Source: Planctomycetota bacterium (GTDB lineage: Bacteria; Planctomycetota; Planctomycetia; Planctomycetales; Planctomycetaceae). From it: a stretch of 64,000 nt of DNA. Position numbers and translations under genes: made by a program. Under the pieces are notes generated by a model. The model made no database searches and was not told the DNA's origin. It saw only the letters and a list, made by a program, of their open reading frames with translations. Location: assembly GCA_027624335.1 (NCBI GenBank), contig JAQBWV010000005.1, forward strand, positions 1 through 64,000, given 5' to 3'. Positions 51,547 through 61,114 of the stretch are shown piece by piece (positions within the stretch are counted from its first letter, which is position 1; every line of letters begins with the position of its first letter).

Positions 51547-54303
51547 ATGAAACCGGTCAAGGACATCCTGAAACACTCATCGGTTTACGCCGTGGGCCAA
51601 ATCCTCAGCCGATTTGCTTCGGTACTGCTGCTGCCGCTTTACACACGTTGCCTCAGTCCAGCCGATTATGGCTGCGTCGCGATTCTCGATCTGACTGCTG
51701 GGATTCTTGCAATTCTGATCGGCTCCGGCATGGCGTCGGCTGTGATGCGTTCGCACTTCGACAGCGAAGACGAGGACGCTCGCAGCCGAGTCTGGTGGAC
51801 CGGTCTGACGTGGGTCGTTCTATCGGCTACCGCGTTGGTTGTTCCGCTGGTCATCGGTCGTCACGCCATTGCCGAACTGACGCTTGGCACAGACATCACC
51901 AACGGAGCCATGTTCTACGTGCTGGCCGCTGGCACGTTGTGGATGAACACGGTCAGCGAACTGCTTGAAACCTGGCTGCGTGTCAAAAAGCGGTCCGGCA
52001 CGTTCGTTGTTCTTTCAATGGGTCGACTGCTGTTGAACATCGGGCTGAATGTCTGGTTCCTTGTCGGTCTTGATCTGGGAGTTGCCGGACTGCTGACCGG
52101 CAACGTGATCGCCGCCACCGTGAATACAATAATCCTGCTGGTGCTGTTCGCGCGGAGCCAGTCACGATTTGCGTTCGACAAAGCTGTGCTGCGAACGCTG
52201 CTCTGCTTTGGTTCGCCGCTGATCATTCAGGCCTTCCTGTCGCTCATGATGCACGAGGCCGATCGATATCTTCTGCGAGCGTACGCCAGCCTGGACGACG
52301 TCGGCGTGTACTCGCTGGCGTACAAAGTCGGACAGGCCGTCAACACGCTGTGCATGATTCCTTTCGGAGCGATCTGGGGCGTCGTGATGTACGAAATCGC
52401 TCAGCAGCCCGACGCAAAGAACACGTACGCGCAGGTCTTCAAGTATTACGTCTACGGTCTGCTGGTCGTGATGCTGGCGGCGGCGCTGTTCGCGTTTCCT
52501 GTCCTGCCGGTTCTGACGCCCGGCGACTTCAGTCAGGCAGTCGACCTGATTCCAATCATCGTGCTGGCGTTCGTCTTCTTCGCGATGCATTCGCAGTTCT
52601 GCGTGCCGGTGCTGCTGGCTCGCAGAACTGCCGCTCTGATTCCGGCGTCGATTGCCGGCGTCGCGGCCAACGTCGTCTGCAACATGCTGCTGATCCCGCG
52701 CTTCGGTGCTCAGGGAGCCGCCTGGGCCAGTGTCGCCACTTACGCCACGTTCTCCTTCACCGGCCTATGGTTTTACCGCAAGGTCGACCGCTATCCGTAC
52801 CCGTTTGCTCGATGCCTGCTGGCGGCCTTCGCAGTCGGCGGAACTTATGTCGGCGTGCGTTTCTTCGTCTTTCCTGAAGTGGTGGGACTCGCCTTTCGCC
52901 TGGCGATTGCCACGCTTGTCACGGGACTCTGGACCGTCGTGCTGTTTGGTCCTGTCGCGCTCCCGCTGCTGCAGGTTCTGGAAGAGAAGACCGGTTTCCG
53001 GTTCATCCCTTCTGCGTTGCGACCCAATTCGTCAACCACCAAACCCCCCGTCGTTGCAGGAACCGAGACTCCGATCATGAAAACACTTCTGCTCAGCGAA
53101 ATCTTCCCGCCGCAAAACGGCGGCAGCGGACGTTGGTTTTACGAAATCTATAGCCGTCTGCCACGCGAGAAGGTTGTCGTTGTCGCCGGCGAACATCCCC
53201 TGCAGTCGAAGTTTGACTCGACGCACGGCATGCATCTCTACCGTCTTGCGTTGATGATGCCACAGTGGGGCTTGAGAAGTTTCTCGGCGCTGCAGGATTA
53301 CTGGCGACTCTTTCGAGCGGTGAAACGCGTCGTCCGCCACGAGAACGTCACACAGCTGCATTGCGGTCGTTGCCTGCCGGAAGGCTGGTTGGCGTTCCTG
53401 ATTAAGAAACTGTGCCGGGTTCCGTATGTCTGCTATGTGCATGGTGAGGACGTCGAATCAGCAGCCACCAGCCGTGAGCTGTCCTGGATGGTGCAGAAAG
53501 TTCTGACCAACGCTGACTACCTGATCGCCAACAGCCAGAACACGGCGAGACTACTCACACAGAACTGGGTGCTGCCTGAATCGCACGTTCGGGTGCTCCA
53601 TCCCGGAGTCGACACTTCTCGCTTCGTCCCCGCACCTCGCAGCGAAGCGGTGCGCAGAGAACTCAGCTGGAACGATCGCACTGTGGTCCTGACGGTCGGG
53701 CGACTGCAGGAGCGCAAAGGCCACGACGTGATGATCGAGGCGTTGTCGACGATTCGCGAAGCGATCCCGAACGTCCTGTTCGCGATCGTCGGAAACGGCG
53801 AGCAACGCGAGCAGCTCCAGCAGCTGGCTGTCAGCCACGGAGTCGTCGACCACGTTCAGTTCCTCGGCGAAGTGGACGATGCCACGATGATCCGCTGCTA
53901 CCAGCAGTGTGATCTGTTTGCGTTGCCAAACCGTCAGGTCGGACGGGATATCGAAGGGTTCGGGATGGTGCTGGTCGAAGCGCAGGCCTGCGGGCGTCCG
54001 GTTCTGGCCGGAGCATCCGGCGGCACTCGCGAAACGATGAACATCGGTCGGACGGGTGTGGTTGTGCCTTGCGAAAATGCCGACGGACTGGCGGCAGAAG
54101 TCACTCGGTTGTTACTCGACCGCGACAGCCTCGAAGACATGGGCAAAGCTGCCAGACCGTGGGTCGTCAGGCATCTTGACTGGAATGCGTTATCGAAACA
54201 GGCGGCTGAGCAATTTGAGATCGAGCTACCAGCGTCAAAAGCGGCAGCGTCGCAACCGATAACGACACAGGCTCCCGCGAACGAAGAAACTGTACAGGTT
54301 TGA
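51547..54303 (+). CDS. Fusion of a Wzx-like polysaccharide flippase and a GT4 glycosyltransferase
   Basis: The 918-residue protein starts with MKPVKDILKHSSVYAVGQIL. Residues 1-490 have about 14 membrane segments of the oligosaccharide flippase (MATE/PST) superfamily. Residues about 511-905 form a GT4 glycosyltransferase (MKTLLLSEIFPPQNGGSGRW, TVGRLQERKGHDVMIEAL, EGFGMVLVEAQACGRPVLAG). The junction contains an internal Met at residue 511 (nucleotide 53077), which is the natural start of a stand-alone glycosyltransferase; no stop separates the parts. A separately initiated short form is possible. It follows the GT4-FemAB gene and precedes the lyase-like gene by 7 bases. Confidence 0.87.
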   Translation: MKPVKDILKHSSVYAVGQILSRFASVLLLPLYTRCLSPADYGCVAILDLTAGILAILIGSGMASAVMRSHFDSEDEDARSRVWWTGLTWVVLSATALVVPLVIGRHAIAELTLGTDITNGAMFYVLAAGTLWMNTVSELLETWLRVKKRSGTFVVLSMGRLLLNIGLNVWFLVGLDLGVAGLLTGNVIAATVNTIILLVLFARSQSRFAFDKAVLRTLLCFGSPLIIQAFLSLMMHEADRYLLRAYASLDDVGVYSLAYKVGQAVNTLCMIPFGAIWGVVMYEIAQQPDAKNTYAQVFKYYVYGLLVVMLAAALFAFPVLPVLTPGDFSQAVDLIPIIVLAFVFFAMHSQFCVPVLLARRTAALIPASIAGVAANVVCNMLLIPRFGAQGAAWASVATYATFSFTGLWFYRKVDRYPYPFARCLLAAFAVGGTYVGVRFFVFPEVVGLAFRLAIATLVTGLWTVVLFGPVALPLLQVLEEKTGFRFIPSALRPNSSTTKPPVVAGTETPIMKTLLLSEIFPPQNGGSGRWFYEIYSRLPREKVVVVAGEHPLQSKFDSTHGMHLYRLALMMPQWGLRSFSALQDYWRLFRAVKRVVRHENVTQLHCGRCLPEGWLAFLIKKLCRVPYVCYVHGEDVESAATSRELSWMVQKVLTNADYLIANSQNTARLLTQNWVLPESHVRVLHPGVDTSRFVPAPRSEAVRRELSWNDRTVVLTVGRLQERKGHDVMIEALSTIREAIPNVLFAIVGNGEQREQLQQLAVSHGVVDHVQFLGEVDDATMIRCYQQCDLFALPNRQVGRDIEGFGMVLVEAQACGRPVLAGASGGTRETMNIGRTGVVVPCENADGLAAEVTRLLLDRDSLEDMGKAARPWVVRHLDWNALSKQAAEQFEIELPASKAAASQPITTQAPANEETVQV

Positions 54304-54310
54304 ATAAAAC

Positions 54311-56914
54311 ATGATGAACAAAGTCAGTACAGCACTCCTGAATCCAGGCAGGCGGCAGAACGCGGATGCCGCAAAAGTCACCACACTTTGTGTGACCAGT
54401 CAGCTATCGCATTCCGTGCGGGGCGTTCCATTGACCAGCGGTCTGGATCTGCCGCGAGGTTTTCTGCAGGACGATCAGGCACTCATCCTGAAGTCGCCCG
54501 ACGGTAATCGGGTGGAACTTCAATCGACGCCGCTCGCCCACTGGTCGGACGGAAGTGTGAAGTGGACGCTGCTGGATTTCGTCGCCCCGAACGTGTCGCC
54601 TGAGACTTCGCTCTGGAGCATCGAAAGAACGACCGGTAGCGCCGCCACCATGACCGACGCTCCGGTCACATGTTCTGCGGAGACGATTGGACTGCGACAG
54701 GAGAATGCCTCGATCGTTCTCCGTCGCGGAGAGCAGGAAACGCAGCTCAACTTCGTGCTGACCACTGCAAGCGGCCACAAGCTGCAGCCTCAGATCACTC
54801 ACCGGCGGATCGAATCCAGCGGTCCCGTACGTTGGACAGTGATTTATGAGGGCGAGTTTCCGAAGTGTCGCGGACTGCGCTTTGCCGCTCGGATCAGCAC
54901 GTTTCAGAACACTGGTCACGTGAAGTGCGATGTGCGACTTCACAATCCCAACCGGGCACTTCACAAAGGTGGAGTCTGGGATCTGGGCGACGCAGGCTCA
55001 GTCCTGTTTGACTCGTTTGAAGTCGAATGCCAACGATCGACTCCGGCCAGCGCGATTCACTGGAAGACGGAAGTCGACCACGCTGACTGTAGAAGTGACG
55101 GCGGCACACTGGAGATCTATCAGGATTCCAGTGGTCGAGAAAACTGGCAGAGTCGTAACCACAACAACGCCGCAGGCCGGATTCCATGTCGGTTTCGAGG
55201 ATACGAACTGCGCTCCGCCGGTCGAGCGGAAACCGGCCATCACGCGTCGCCCACCGTTTCGCTGGAAGGTGGCGAAGGAACCCTGACTGTCTCCGTTCCT
55301 GAGTTCTGGCAACAGTTTCCTGGTTCTGTCCTGGCCGATCCATTGCAGATCCGTGTCGGGCTGTTTCCCTCGCAATGGGATGATCAGTTCGAACTGCAAG
55401 GCGGCGAGCAGAAGACTCAGACCATCTGGCTGTCACTCGGTCAGGAAGTTGCGAACCTGCAGGAGCTTGACTGGATTCACAAGCCAGTTTGTGTCACGAC
55501 GCCTCCCGAGTGGCATCTCGAAACGCAGGCGATCCCGTACTTCTGCCCGGCTTCGACGGACCCGCATTCGAGACTCTCAACGCTGCTCGCCGGAGCCGCC
55601 AGGGGCGAGCACTCGGTGACGGCGAAACGCGACGCGATCGATGAGTACGGCTGGAGGAACTTCGGGGAACTGTGGGCCGATCACGAAACCGCCTACTACG
55701 ATGGTCCGAGGCCGATCATCTCGCACTACAACAATCAGTTTGATTCGGTTTACGGAGGAATCCTGCAACTGGCAAGGACAGGTGAAGTGGCGTGGTTCGA
55801 CCTGTTTGATCCGCTCGCGCGGCATGTTGCCGACATCGACGTTTATCACACGCAGGAAGATCGCGCGGCCTATAACGGCGGACTGTTCTGGCATACCGAT
55901 CACTATTCTGCCGCGGGAACCTGCACTCATCGAACCTACACCGCTCAGAATGCGAAGCCCGGTCAGAACTATGGCGGTGGTCCGAGCGACGAACACAGCT
56001 ACACGACCGGCCTGTTGTACCACTTCTACCTGACCGGCAATCCGGAATCGCGTGCCGCTGTGATATCACTGGCCGACTGGGTAATTCACATCGACGACGG
56101 TTCGCAAACCGTCTTCGGATTGCTCGATCAAGGTCCGACGGGACTTGCCAGCTCAACAGCTTCGGCTGACTTCCACGGTCCGGGGCGCGGGTCTGGAAAC
56201 TCACTCAACGCGCTGGTCGACGGCTGGTTGCTGACGGGCGAACGGCATTATCTTGACTACGCAGAGACATTGATCCAACGAGTCGTTCACCCTGCAGAAG
56301 ACATCTCGCAACTCGAACTGCTCGATGTGGAATCACGCTGGTCCTACACCGTGTTTCTGTCGGCGCTCGCGAAGTACCTCGACATCAAACACGAAGCGGA
56401 CGAACACGACGACGCTTACCAGTACGCCGTCGCCAGCCTGGCTCATTTCGGTCGGTGGATGCTGCACAACGAGCGGCCCTATTTCGACCATCCCGATCAG
56501 CTGGAATTTCCCACGGAGACGTGGGCGGCTCAGGAACTTCGCAAAGCGAACGTGCTGCGTCTGGCAGCAAAGTATTGCTCCACCGCGGAACGTACAGCGA
56601 TGTTGAAACGCGGAGAAGAACTGGCGGATCGAGCGTGGAGTGACCTCGAACGATTCGAGTCTCGACATGTCTCTCGGTCGCTGGCGATCGCGATGAGTGA
56701 AGGAACACGCGACTGCTGGTTGCGGATGCAGTCCTGCTCAGAGGAGCTGACAGTTGAACCGCGTGACTGGGAACCGAAGCAGAATTTTGTCCCACAGAAG
56801 GAACGAGTCAAACAGCAGTTGAAGTCGCCTCGTGGGTTGATCAGAGGAATTGTTTCAGCGACCAACGTGACTCGTTGGCCCGGAACGATTCGCAGTTTGT
56901 TGAAGCAGTTATGA
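54311..56914 (+). CDS. Large protein resembling exo-rhamnogalacturonan lyase (PcRGLX/YetA-like)
   Basis: The 867-residue protein lacks a signal peptide. Its N-terminus reads like the RIFT-barrel domain of PcRGLX/YetA-like proteins (GVPLTSGLDLPRGFLQDDQA; HWSDGSVKWTLLDFVAPN). Residues about 410-760 form an alpha/alpha-barrel (YNGGLFWHTDHYSAAGTCTH; GPSDEHSYTTGLLYHFYLTG). In other organisms this family cleaves rhamnogalacturonan. In a polysaccharide-synthesis cluster it may act on the growing polymer, but a cytoplasmic location would be odd. Function is an inference from remembered family features. Confidence 0.7.
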   Translation: MMNKVSTALLNPGRRQNADAAKVTTLCVTSQLSHSVRGVPLTSGLDLPRGFLQDDQALILKSPDGNRVELQSTPLAHWSDGSVKWTLLDFVAPNVSPETSLWSIERTTGSAATMTDAPVTCSAETIGLRQENASIVLRRGEQETQLNFVLTTASGHKLQPQITHRRIESSGPVRWTVIYEGEFPKCRGLRFAARISTFQNTGHVKCDVRLHNPNRALHKGGVWDLGDAGSVLFDSFEVECQRSTPASAIHWKTEVDHADCRSDGGTLEIYQDSSGRENWQSRNHNNAAGRIPCRFRGYELRSAGRAETGHHASPTVSLEGGEGTLTVSVPEFWQQFPGSVLADPLQIRVGLFPSQWDDQFELQGGEQKTQTIWLSLGQEVANLQELDWIHKPVCVTTPPEWHLETQAIPYFCPASTDPHSRLSTLLAGAARGEHSVTAKRDAIDEYGWRNFGELWADHETAYYDGPRPIISHYNNQFDSVYGGILQLARTGEVAWFDLFDPLARHVADIDVYHTQEDRAAYNGGLFWHTDHYSAAGTCTHRTYTAQNAKPGQNYGGGPSDEHSYTTGLLYHFYLTGNPESRAAVISLADWVIHIDDGSQTVFGLLDQGPTGLASSTASADFHGPGRGSGNSLNALVDGWLLTGERHYLDYAETLIQRVVHPAEDISQLELLDVESRWSYTVFLSALAKYLDIKHEADEHDDAYQYAVASLAHFGRWMLHNERPYFDHPDQLEFPTETWAAQELRKANVLRLAAKYCSTAERTAMLKRGEELADRAWSDLERFESRHVSRSLAIAMSEGTRDCWLRMQSCSEELTVEPRDWEPKQNFVPQKERVKQQLKSPRGLIRGIVSATNVTRWPGTIRSLLKQL

Positions 56915-57078
56915 TCGAACATCGCCACTTGAAGTTGAACTGCCGGGATCCAGCCTGCAACTTAAAGACTTGCGATTGAAGCTTCCGTGACGCGACATGG
57001 TGGCGCAGTCCACATCAGCAGAGTTCGGACACCTTGAGACTTCGTCAGGCTAAGCCTGACTTACGGAGATATTTTCAA

Positions 57079-57729
57079 ATGAAGTCAGTGATAAAGAAGC
57101 TTGCCTCGTTCACGGCCTTGCTGCTGGTGCTGCCGGCTTACGGTCTGTATCGACTCGGAGCGGCGTTGATCGGTCGTGACCGCGCGTTCCATGGATGGTC
57201 TGAAACCTTCTCGCTGCTGCCCGGTCTGTCGGGTCAGTATTTGCGACGGGCGTTTTACTCGCTGACTCTGGAACGTTGCGGCGAGAACGCGTGCCTTTCG
57301 TTTGGCTCGATCCTCTCGCACTCGACAGCGAGCGTTGGGGCAAATGTTTATGTTGGCTCCTACTGTTCTTTGGGGTCGATCACGCTGGAAGATGACGTCC
57401 TGATTGCGTCCAACGTTTCGATCATGAACGGCTCCCAGCAGCACGGTATTGAGCGAATTGATATTCCGATTCGTGAACAGCCTGGCCTTTTCCTGCCCGT
57501 CACGATCGGCGAAGGAGCGTGGATCGGGGAAGGAGCGACGGTCTCGGCAGACGTCGGCAGACACTGTGTAATCGGAGCCGGATCCGTCGTGACGAAGCCA
57601 ATTCCCGATTACGCCATCGCTGTTGGAGTGCCTGCGAAAGTGATCCGGTTTCGAAATGCCGATGTTCCAATCGAGAATCGACTCGCCGAAACGGAGCGGC
57701 TGGTCAATTCGGTCGTCGAGGAATCGTAA
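57079..57729 (+). CDS. Hexapeptide-repeat acyltransferase (LbH fold)
   Basis: I choose ATG 57079 with GGAG 11 bases upstream over the in-frame CTG/ATG context at 57034. The 216-residue protein has an N-terminal hydrophobic segment (SFTALLLVLPAYGLYRLGAA) and then left-handed beta-helix repeats (ASVGANVYVGSYCSLGSITL; VTIGEGAWIGEGATVSADVG; HCVIGAGSVVTKPIPDYAIA) like WcaF/CysE-type acetyltransferases, ending in VGVPAKVIRF. It probably acetylates a sugar of the polysaccharide. Confidence 0.88.
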   Translation: MKSVIKKLASFTALLLVLPAYGLYRLGAALIGRDRAFHGWSETFSLLPGLSGQYLRRAFYSLTLERCGENACLSFGSILSHSTASVGANVYVGSYCSLGSITLEDDVLIASNVSIMNGSQQHGIERIDIPIREQPGLFLPVTIGEGAWIGEGATVSADVGRHCVIGAGSVVTKPIPDYAIAVGVPAKVIRFRNADVPIENRLAETERLVNSVVEES

Positions 57730-57935
57730 GCACAATCGGCAAGACTGGAACCTGCTGACGGCTCGTGCCAGTTGTCAGCAGGGCGAATCTGTTACGCAGA
57801 CATCGCCCGGCGAAGCTTCATTCAGGCCGCTTCACAGGCAAATACCACCTATGTTTGCAGCAGGACGTTGTAAGAATTTCTGGTTCCGCGGATCTATTCG
57901 GAACCCCAACGGTCTTTGAATCATCGGTCTTGATC

Positions 57936-59882
57936 ATGTGCGGCATCGCTGGCATTGTGTACGCCGAATCCGGACGTTGCGTCGATCCACGCGTTCTGAA
58001 ACGCATGGCGGATTCCATCGCGCACCGAGGTCCAGACGCTGAAGGATTCCACATCGATCACCAGGTCGGATTGGCACATCGTCGCCTTTCGATCATCGAC
58101 CTGGAGGGCGGCGATCAGCCGATCGGGAACGAAGACGACTCCATTCAAGTCGTCTTCAACGGCGAGATCTATAACTTCCGCGAACTGAGATCCGAACTGA
58201 AATCGAAAGGGCATCGGTTTCGAACCAACTCAGACACCGAAGTTATTGTTCATCTCTACGAGGAACTCGGTGACCGCTGTGTCGAGAAACTGCGAGGCAT
58301 GTTTGCCATCGCTTTGTGGGACGCTCGCAAGCGACGGTTGATGCTGGCCCGCGACCGAGTCGGAATCAAGCCACTGTTTGTTTCCGTCAACGAACAGCGA
58401 ATCGTCTTTGGGTCGGAACTCAAACCGTTGCTGGCTCACGGCGACGTTCAACGGCAGATCGATCCGGTCGCCATCGACGAGTTTCTCAACTACGGCGTCA
58501 TCCCTGGCGATCGATGCATCTTCAAAGGCGTCGAGAAGCTGCTGCCGGGACACGTGCTAACCGTCGACGCTGGTCAGTGGCAGGTCGAGCGTCGTCGCTA
58601 CTGGCAGCTCAACTTCGAAGCCGACGAAACTCTGAACATCGCCGACTGGCAGGCAGCGATCCTCGCCAAACTCGACGAGACCGTCCGAATTCACCTGCGG
58701 GCCGACGTTCCGGTTGGATCGTTCCTCAGCGGTGGCATCGATTCGAGCATCGTCACCGGGTTGGCGAGTCGCGCGCTGTCGACGCCGATCCAGACGTTCT
58801 CGATGGGCTTTCGCGAGTCAGCGTTCAACGAACTCCCCGCTGCCAGAGAAATCGCGGAGCACTTCGGAGCGGAGCACACGGAACACACTGTCTCTCCAGA
58901 TGCCGTTTCACTGCTGCCGAAGCTGTCGCAGTTTTATGACGAACCATTCGCCGACTCATCAGCGGTGCCGACCTATCTGGTTTCTCAGATCGCCAGCCAG
59001 CATGTGAAAGTCGTCCTCTCGGGCGATGGCGGCGACGAGGCTCTCGGTGGATATTCACGCTATGCACATGATCTCAAGGAAGCTTCCATCCGATGTTTGA
59101 TCCCGACGTGGATGCAACGGTCCGTGCTGTCAGCACTCGCTACCGCATGGCCGAAGGCTGATTGGTTGCCGCGACCGCTTCGACTGAAAACATTCCTGAC
59201 GAACATGTCGCTGCCCACCGGAGAGGCTTATGCCAACACGCTTTCACTTTGTCGCCTGCCTCTGCGCCATCGGTTATTGAATGCCGACCTGAGAAGGTCG
59301 ATCGGTAATCACGAGACGTCTCGCGCAGCGGCCAGAGGATTTCAGAACGGTGGTTCGGACCCGCTTAACGGCATGATCGCTGCCGACATGGCAACGCTGT
59401 TGCCGGACGACTATCTGGTGAAAGTTGATCGAGCCAGCATGGCCAACGGTCTGGAAGTTCGACCGCCAATGCTGGATCACGAGTTCCTTGAATTGTGCGC
59501 CCGTGTTCCTGCCCGGCTGAAGATCAACGGCGGCGAAACGAAGTGGCTGCTGCGGCAAACGGCTCGCAGTCTCGTCCCGGCGTCGATCATCGATCGACCG
59601 AAACAGGGCTTCGAGATCCCCGTCGATCAGTGGTTCCGAGGCCCGCTTGGCGAGATGTTCCGCGACACCGTTCTGGCATCCGGTTCATCGTTGGCAGGCA
59701 TCGTACATCAGCCGACGGCGGAGCAGATGCTGGACCGACACTGTCGAGGCACCGGTCGTCACGGCAGCACTCTCTGGTCGCTGCTCACTCTGGCGACGTG
59801 GGCGGATCAATACCTCAGCGGCACGGTTGTGCGGGAACAGACTCAACGGCCTGTTCCCGTTTCACAGGGAGGTGCCTCGTGA
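57936..59882 (+). CDS. Asparagine synthetase-like amidotransferase, exosortase-system type
   Basis: Start ATG 57936 gives MCGIAGIVYAE, so Cys2 is the glutaminase nucleophile; the frame further upstream is not coding. The 648-residue protein has the N-terminal glutamine amidotransferase domain (about 1-200; FNGEIYNFRELR) and the synthetase domain with ATP loop FLSGGIDSSIVTGLASRA and SGDGGDEALGGYSRYA. It resembles 'amidotransferase 1, exosortase A-associated', which amidates a sugar acid during exopolysaccharide synthesis. Its stop overlaps the next GTG (GTGA). Confidence 0.9.
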   Translation: MCGIAGIVYAESGRCVDPRVLKRMADSIAHRGPDAEGFHIDHQVGLAHRRLSIIDLEGGDQPIGNEDDSIQVVFNGEIYNFRELRSELKSKGHRFRTNSDTEVIVHLYEELGDRCVEKLRGMFAIALWDARKRRLMLARDRVGIKPLFVSVNEQRIVFGSELKPLLAHGDVQRQIDPVAIDEFLNYGVIPGDRCIFKGVEKLLPGHVLTVDAGQWQVERRRYWQLNFEADETLNIADWQAAILAKLDETVRIHLRADVPVGSFLSGGIDSSIVTGLASRALSTPIQTFSMGFRESAFNELPAAREIAEHFGAEHTEHTVSPDAVSLLPKLSQFYDEPFADSSAVPTYLVSQIASQHVKVVLSGDGGDEALGGYSRYAHDLKEASIRCLIPTWMQRSVLSALATAWPKADWLPRPLRLKTFLTNMSLPTGEAYANTLSLCRLPLRHRLLNADLRRSIGNHETSRAAARGFQNGGSDPLNGMIAADMATLLPDDYLVKVDRASMANGLEVRPPMLDHEFLELCARVPARLKINGGETKWLLRQTARSLVPASIIDRPKQGFEIPVDQWFRGPLGEMFRDTVLASGSSLAGIVHQPTAEQMLDRHCRGTGRHGSTLWSLLTLATWADQYLSGTVVREQTQRPVPVSQGGAS

Positions 59883-61075
59883 TTCAGAGTGCTGCAACGG
59901 CCAGCGACCATCGCCCGGTGATCTGTCAGGTGCTGCACAGCCTCGATATCGGTGGAGCCGAAGTTCTGGCGGCTGGACTGGCGCGGGAACTGTCCGATCG
60001 ATATCGCTTCGTGTTTGCCTGTCTGGATGACGAAGTCGGAGTTCTGGGCAACGAGTTCAGAGAACGTGGTGTGGCGATGCAGGTGCTGCATCGTCAGCCG
60101 GGCGTCGACTGGAAATGTTCGTTGCGTCTGGCCGGTTTCTTTCGTCAGCATCGCGTTCAGATTGTCCACGCCCACCAGTACACGCCGTTCTTTCAGTCGC
60201 TGCTTGCCAGACTGGCGTACCGCTGGCCGCCCATCGTGTTTACCGAGCACGGGCGGCACTACCCGGATTCCCGCAGCTCAAAGCGTGTGGCAGTCAATCG
60301 AGCCTTGCTTCGCTCGGACGATCGCCTGATTGGCGTTGGCGAGTCAGTGCGGCGAGCGCTGGTCGACAATGAAGGACTGCCCGAACGTCGCACCGAAGTC
60401 ATTTACAACGGCGTTCCGTTGGAGAAGTTCCACTCGCTGCGTCACGACCGTGATTTGCGACGGAGCGTGCGAAGCGAACTCGGTCTCGCGCAGGACGACT
60501 TCGCCATTCTGCAGGTCGCGAGACTCAACGCTCTGAAAGATCACGCCACCGCGATCAGGACGGTCGAGCGATTGCGTCATGACAAAGTGCCAGCAAAGCT
60601 GGTCCTGGTCGGGGCCGGCGAAGAACGGTCTCAGCTCGAACAGCTTGTTGCCGAACGTCAGCTCAACGATGCCATCGTCTTTCTGGGAGCGAGAACAGAT
60701 ATTCCTCGACTCTTTGTCAGTGCCGATGCTTTTCTGCTGAGCAGCATCAGCGAGGGTATCCCCCTGACCTTGATTGAAGCAATGGGCGCCGGCGTTCCAA
60801 TCGTCTCAACAGACGTCGGCGGAATTCCGGAAGTCATCGTGCATGGCACGTCGGGCTTACTGGCTGCTGCCCGTGATGATGCAGGATTGGCGTCGCATTT
60901 GAAGTCGCTCTGGCAGAACCCGGACCAGCGACAACAGCTTGCCGAACAGGGCCGCAGCCGCGCCGCCGAACGATTTTCTCTGGACATGATGCATCGTCAT
61001 TACGTCGACGTCTACGAGCAACTGCTGCATCGCGAAGTGAGCACCGAGAGACATCCGATGTGCGTGACAGTGTGA
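59879..61075 (+). CDS. GT4 glycosyltransferase
   Basis: GTG 59879 overlaps the amidotransferase stop and has GGGAGG upstream; the frame is open back to 59495 only as an overlap. The 398-residue GT-B enzyme has VLHSLDIGGAEVLAAGLARE at the acceptor side and LLSSISEGIPLTLIEAMGAG with the conserved Glu pair for the nucleotide sugar. It transfers a sugar to the growing lipid-linked repeat unit. Donor unknown. Confidence 0.88.
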   Translation: MIQSAATASDHRPVICQVLHSLDIGGAEVLAAGLARELSDRYRFVFACLDDEVGVLGNEFRERGVAMQVLHRQPGVDWKCSLRLAGFFRQHRVQIVHAHQYTPFFQSLLARLAYRWPPIVFTEHGRHYPDSRSSKRVAVNRALLRSDDRLIGVGESVRRALVDNEGLPERRTEVIYNGVPLEKFHSLRHDRDLRRSVRSELGLAQDDFAILQVARLNALKDHATAIRTVERLRHDKVPAKLVLVGAGEERSQLEQLVAERQLNDAIVFLGARTDIPRLFVSADAFLLSSISEGIPLTLIEAMGAGVPIVSTDVGGIPEVIVHGTSGLLAAARDDAGLASHLKSLWQNPDQRQQLAEQGRSRAAERFSLDMMHRHYVDVYEQLLHREVSTERHPMCVTV

Positions 61076-61114
61076 GACCGTCGGATTCGCTGCGTTTTCC
61101 AGGTGAGATCAAAT

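Noticed and set aside
57765-57935. Upstream extension of the asparagine-synthetase-like gene
   Set aside because: The family needs Cys directly after the initiator Met, which fixes the start at 57936.
59495-59878. N-terminal extension of the GT4 gene over the amidotransferase gene
   Set aside because: Shadow of the amidotransferase frame; GTG 59879 has a good ribosome-binding site and a GTGA overlap.
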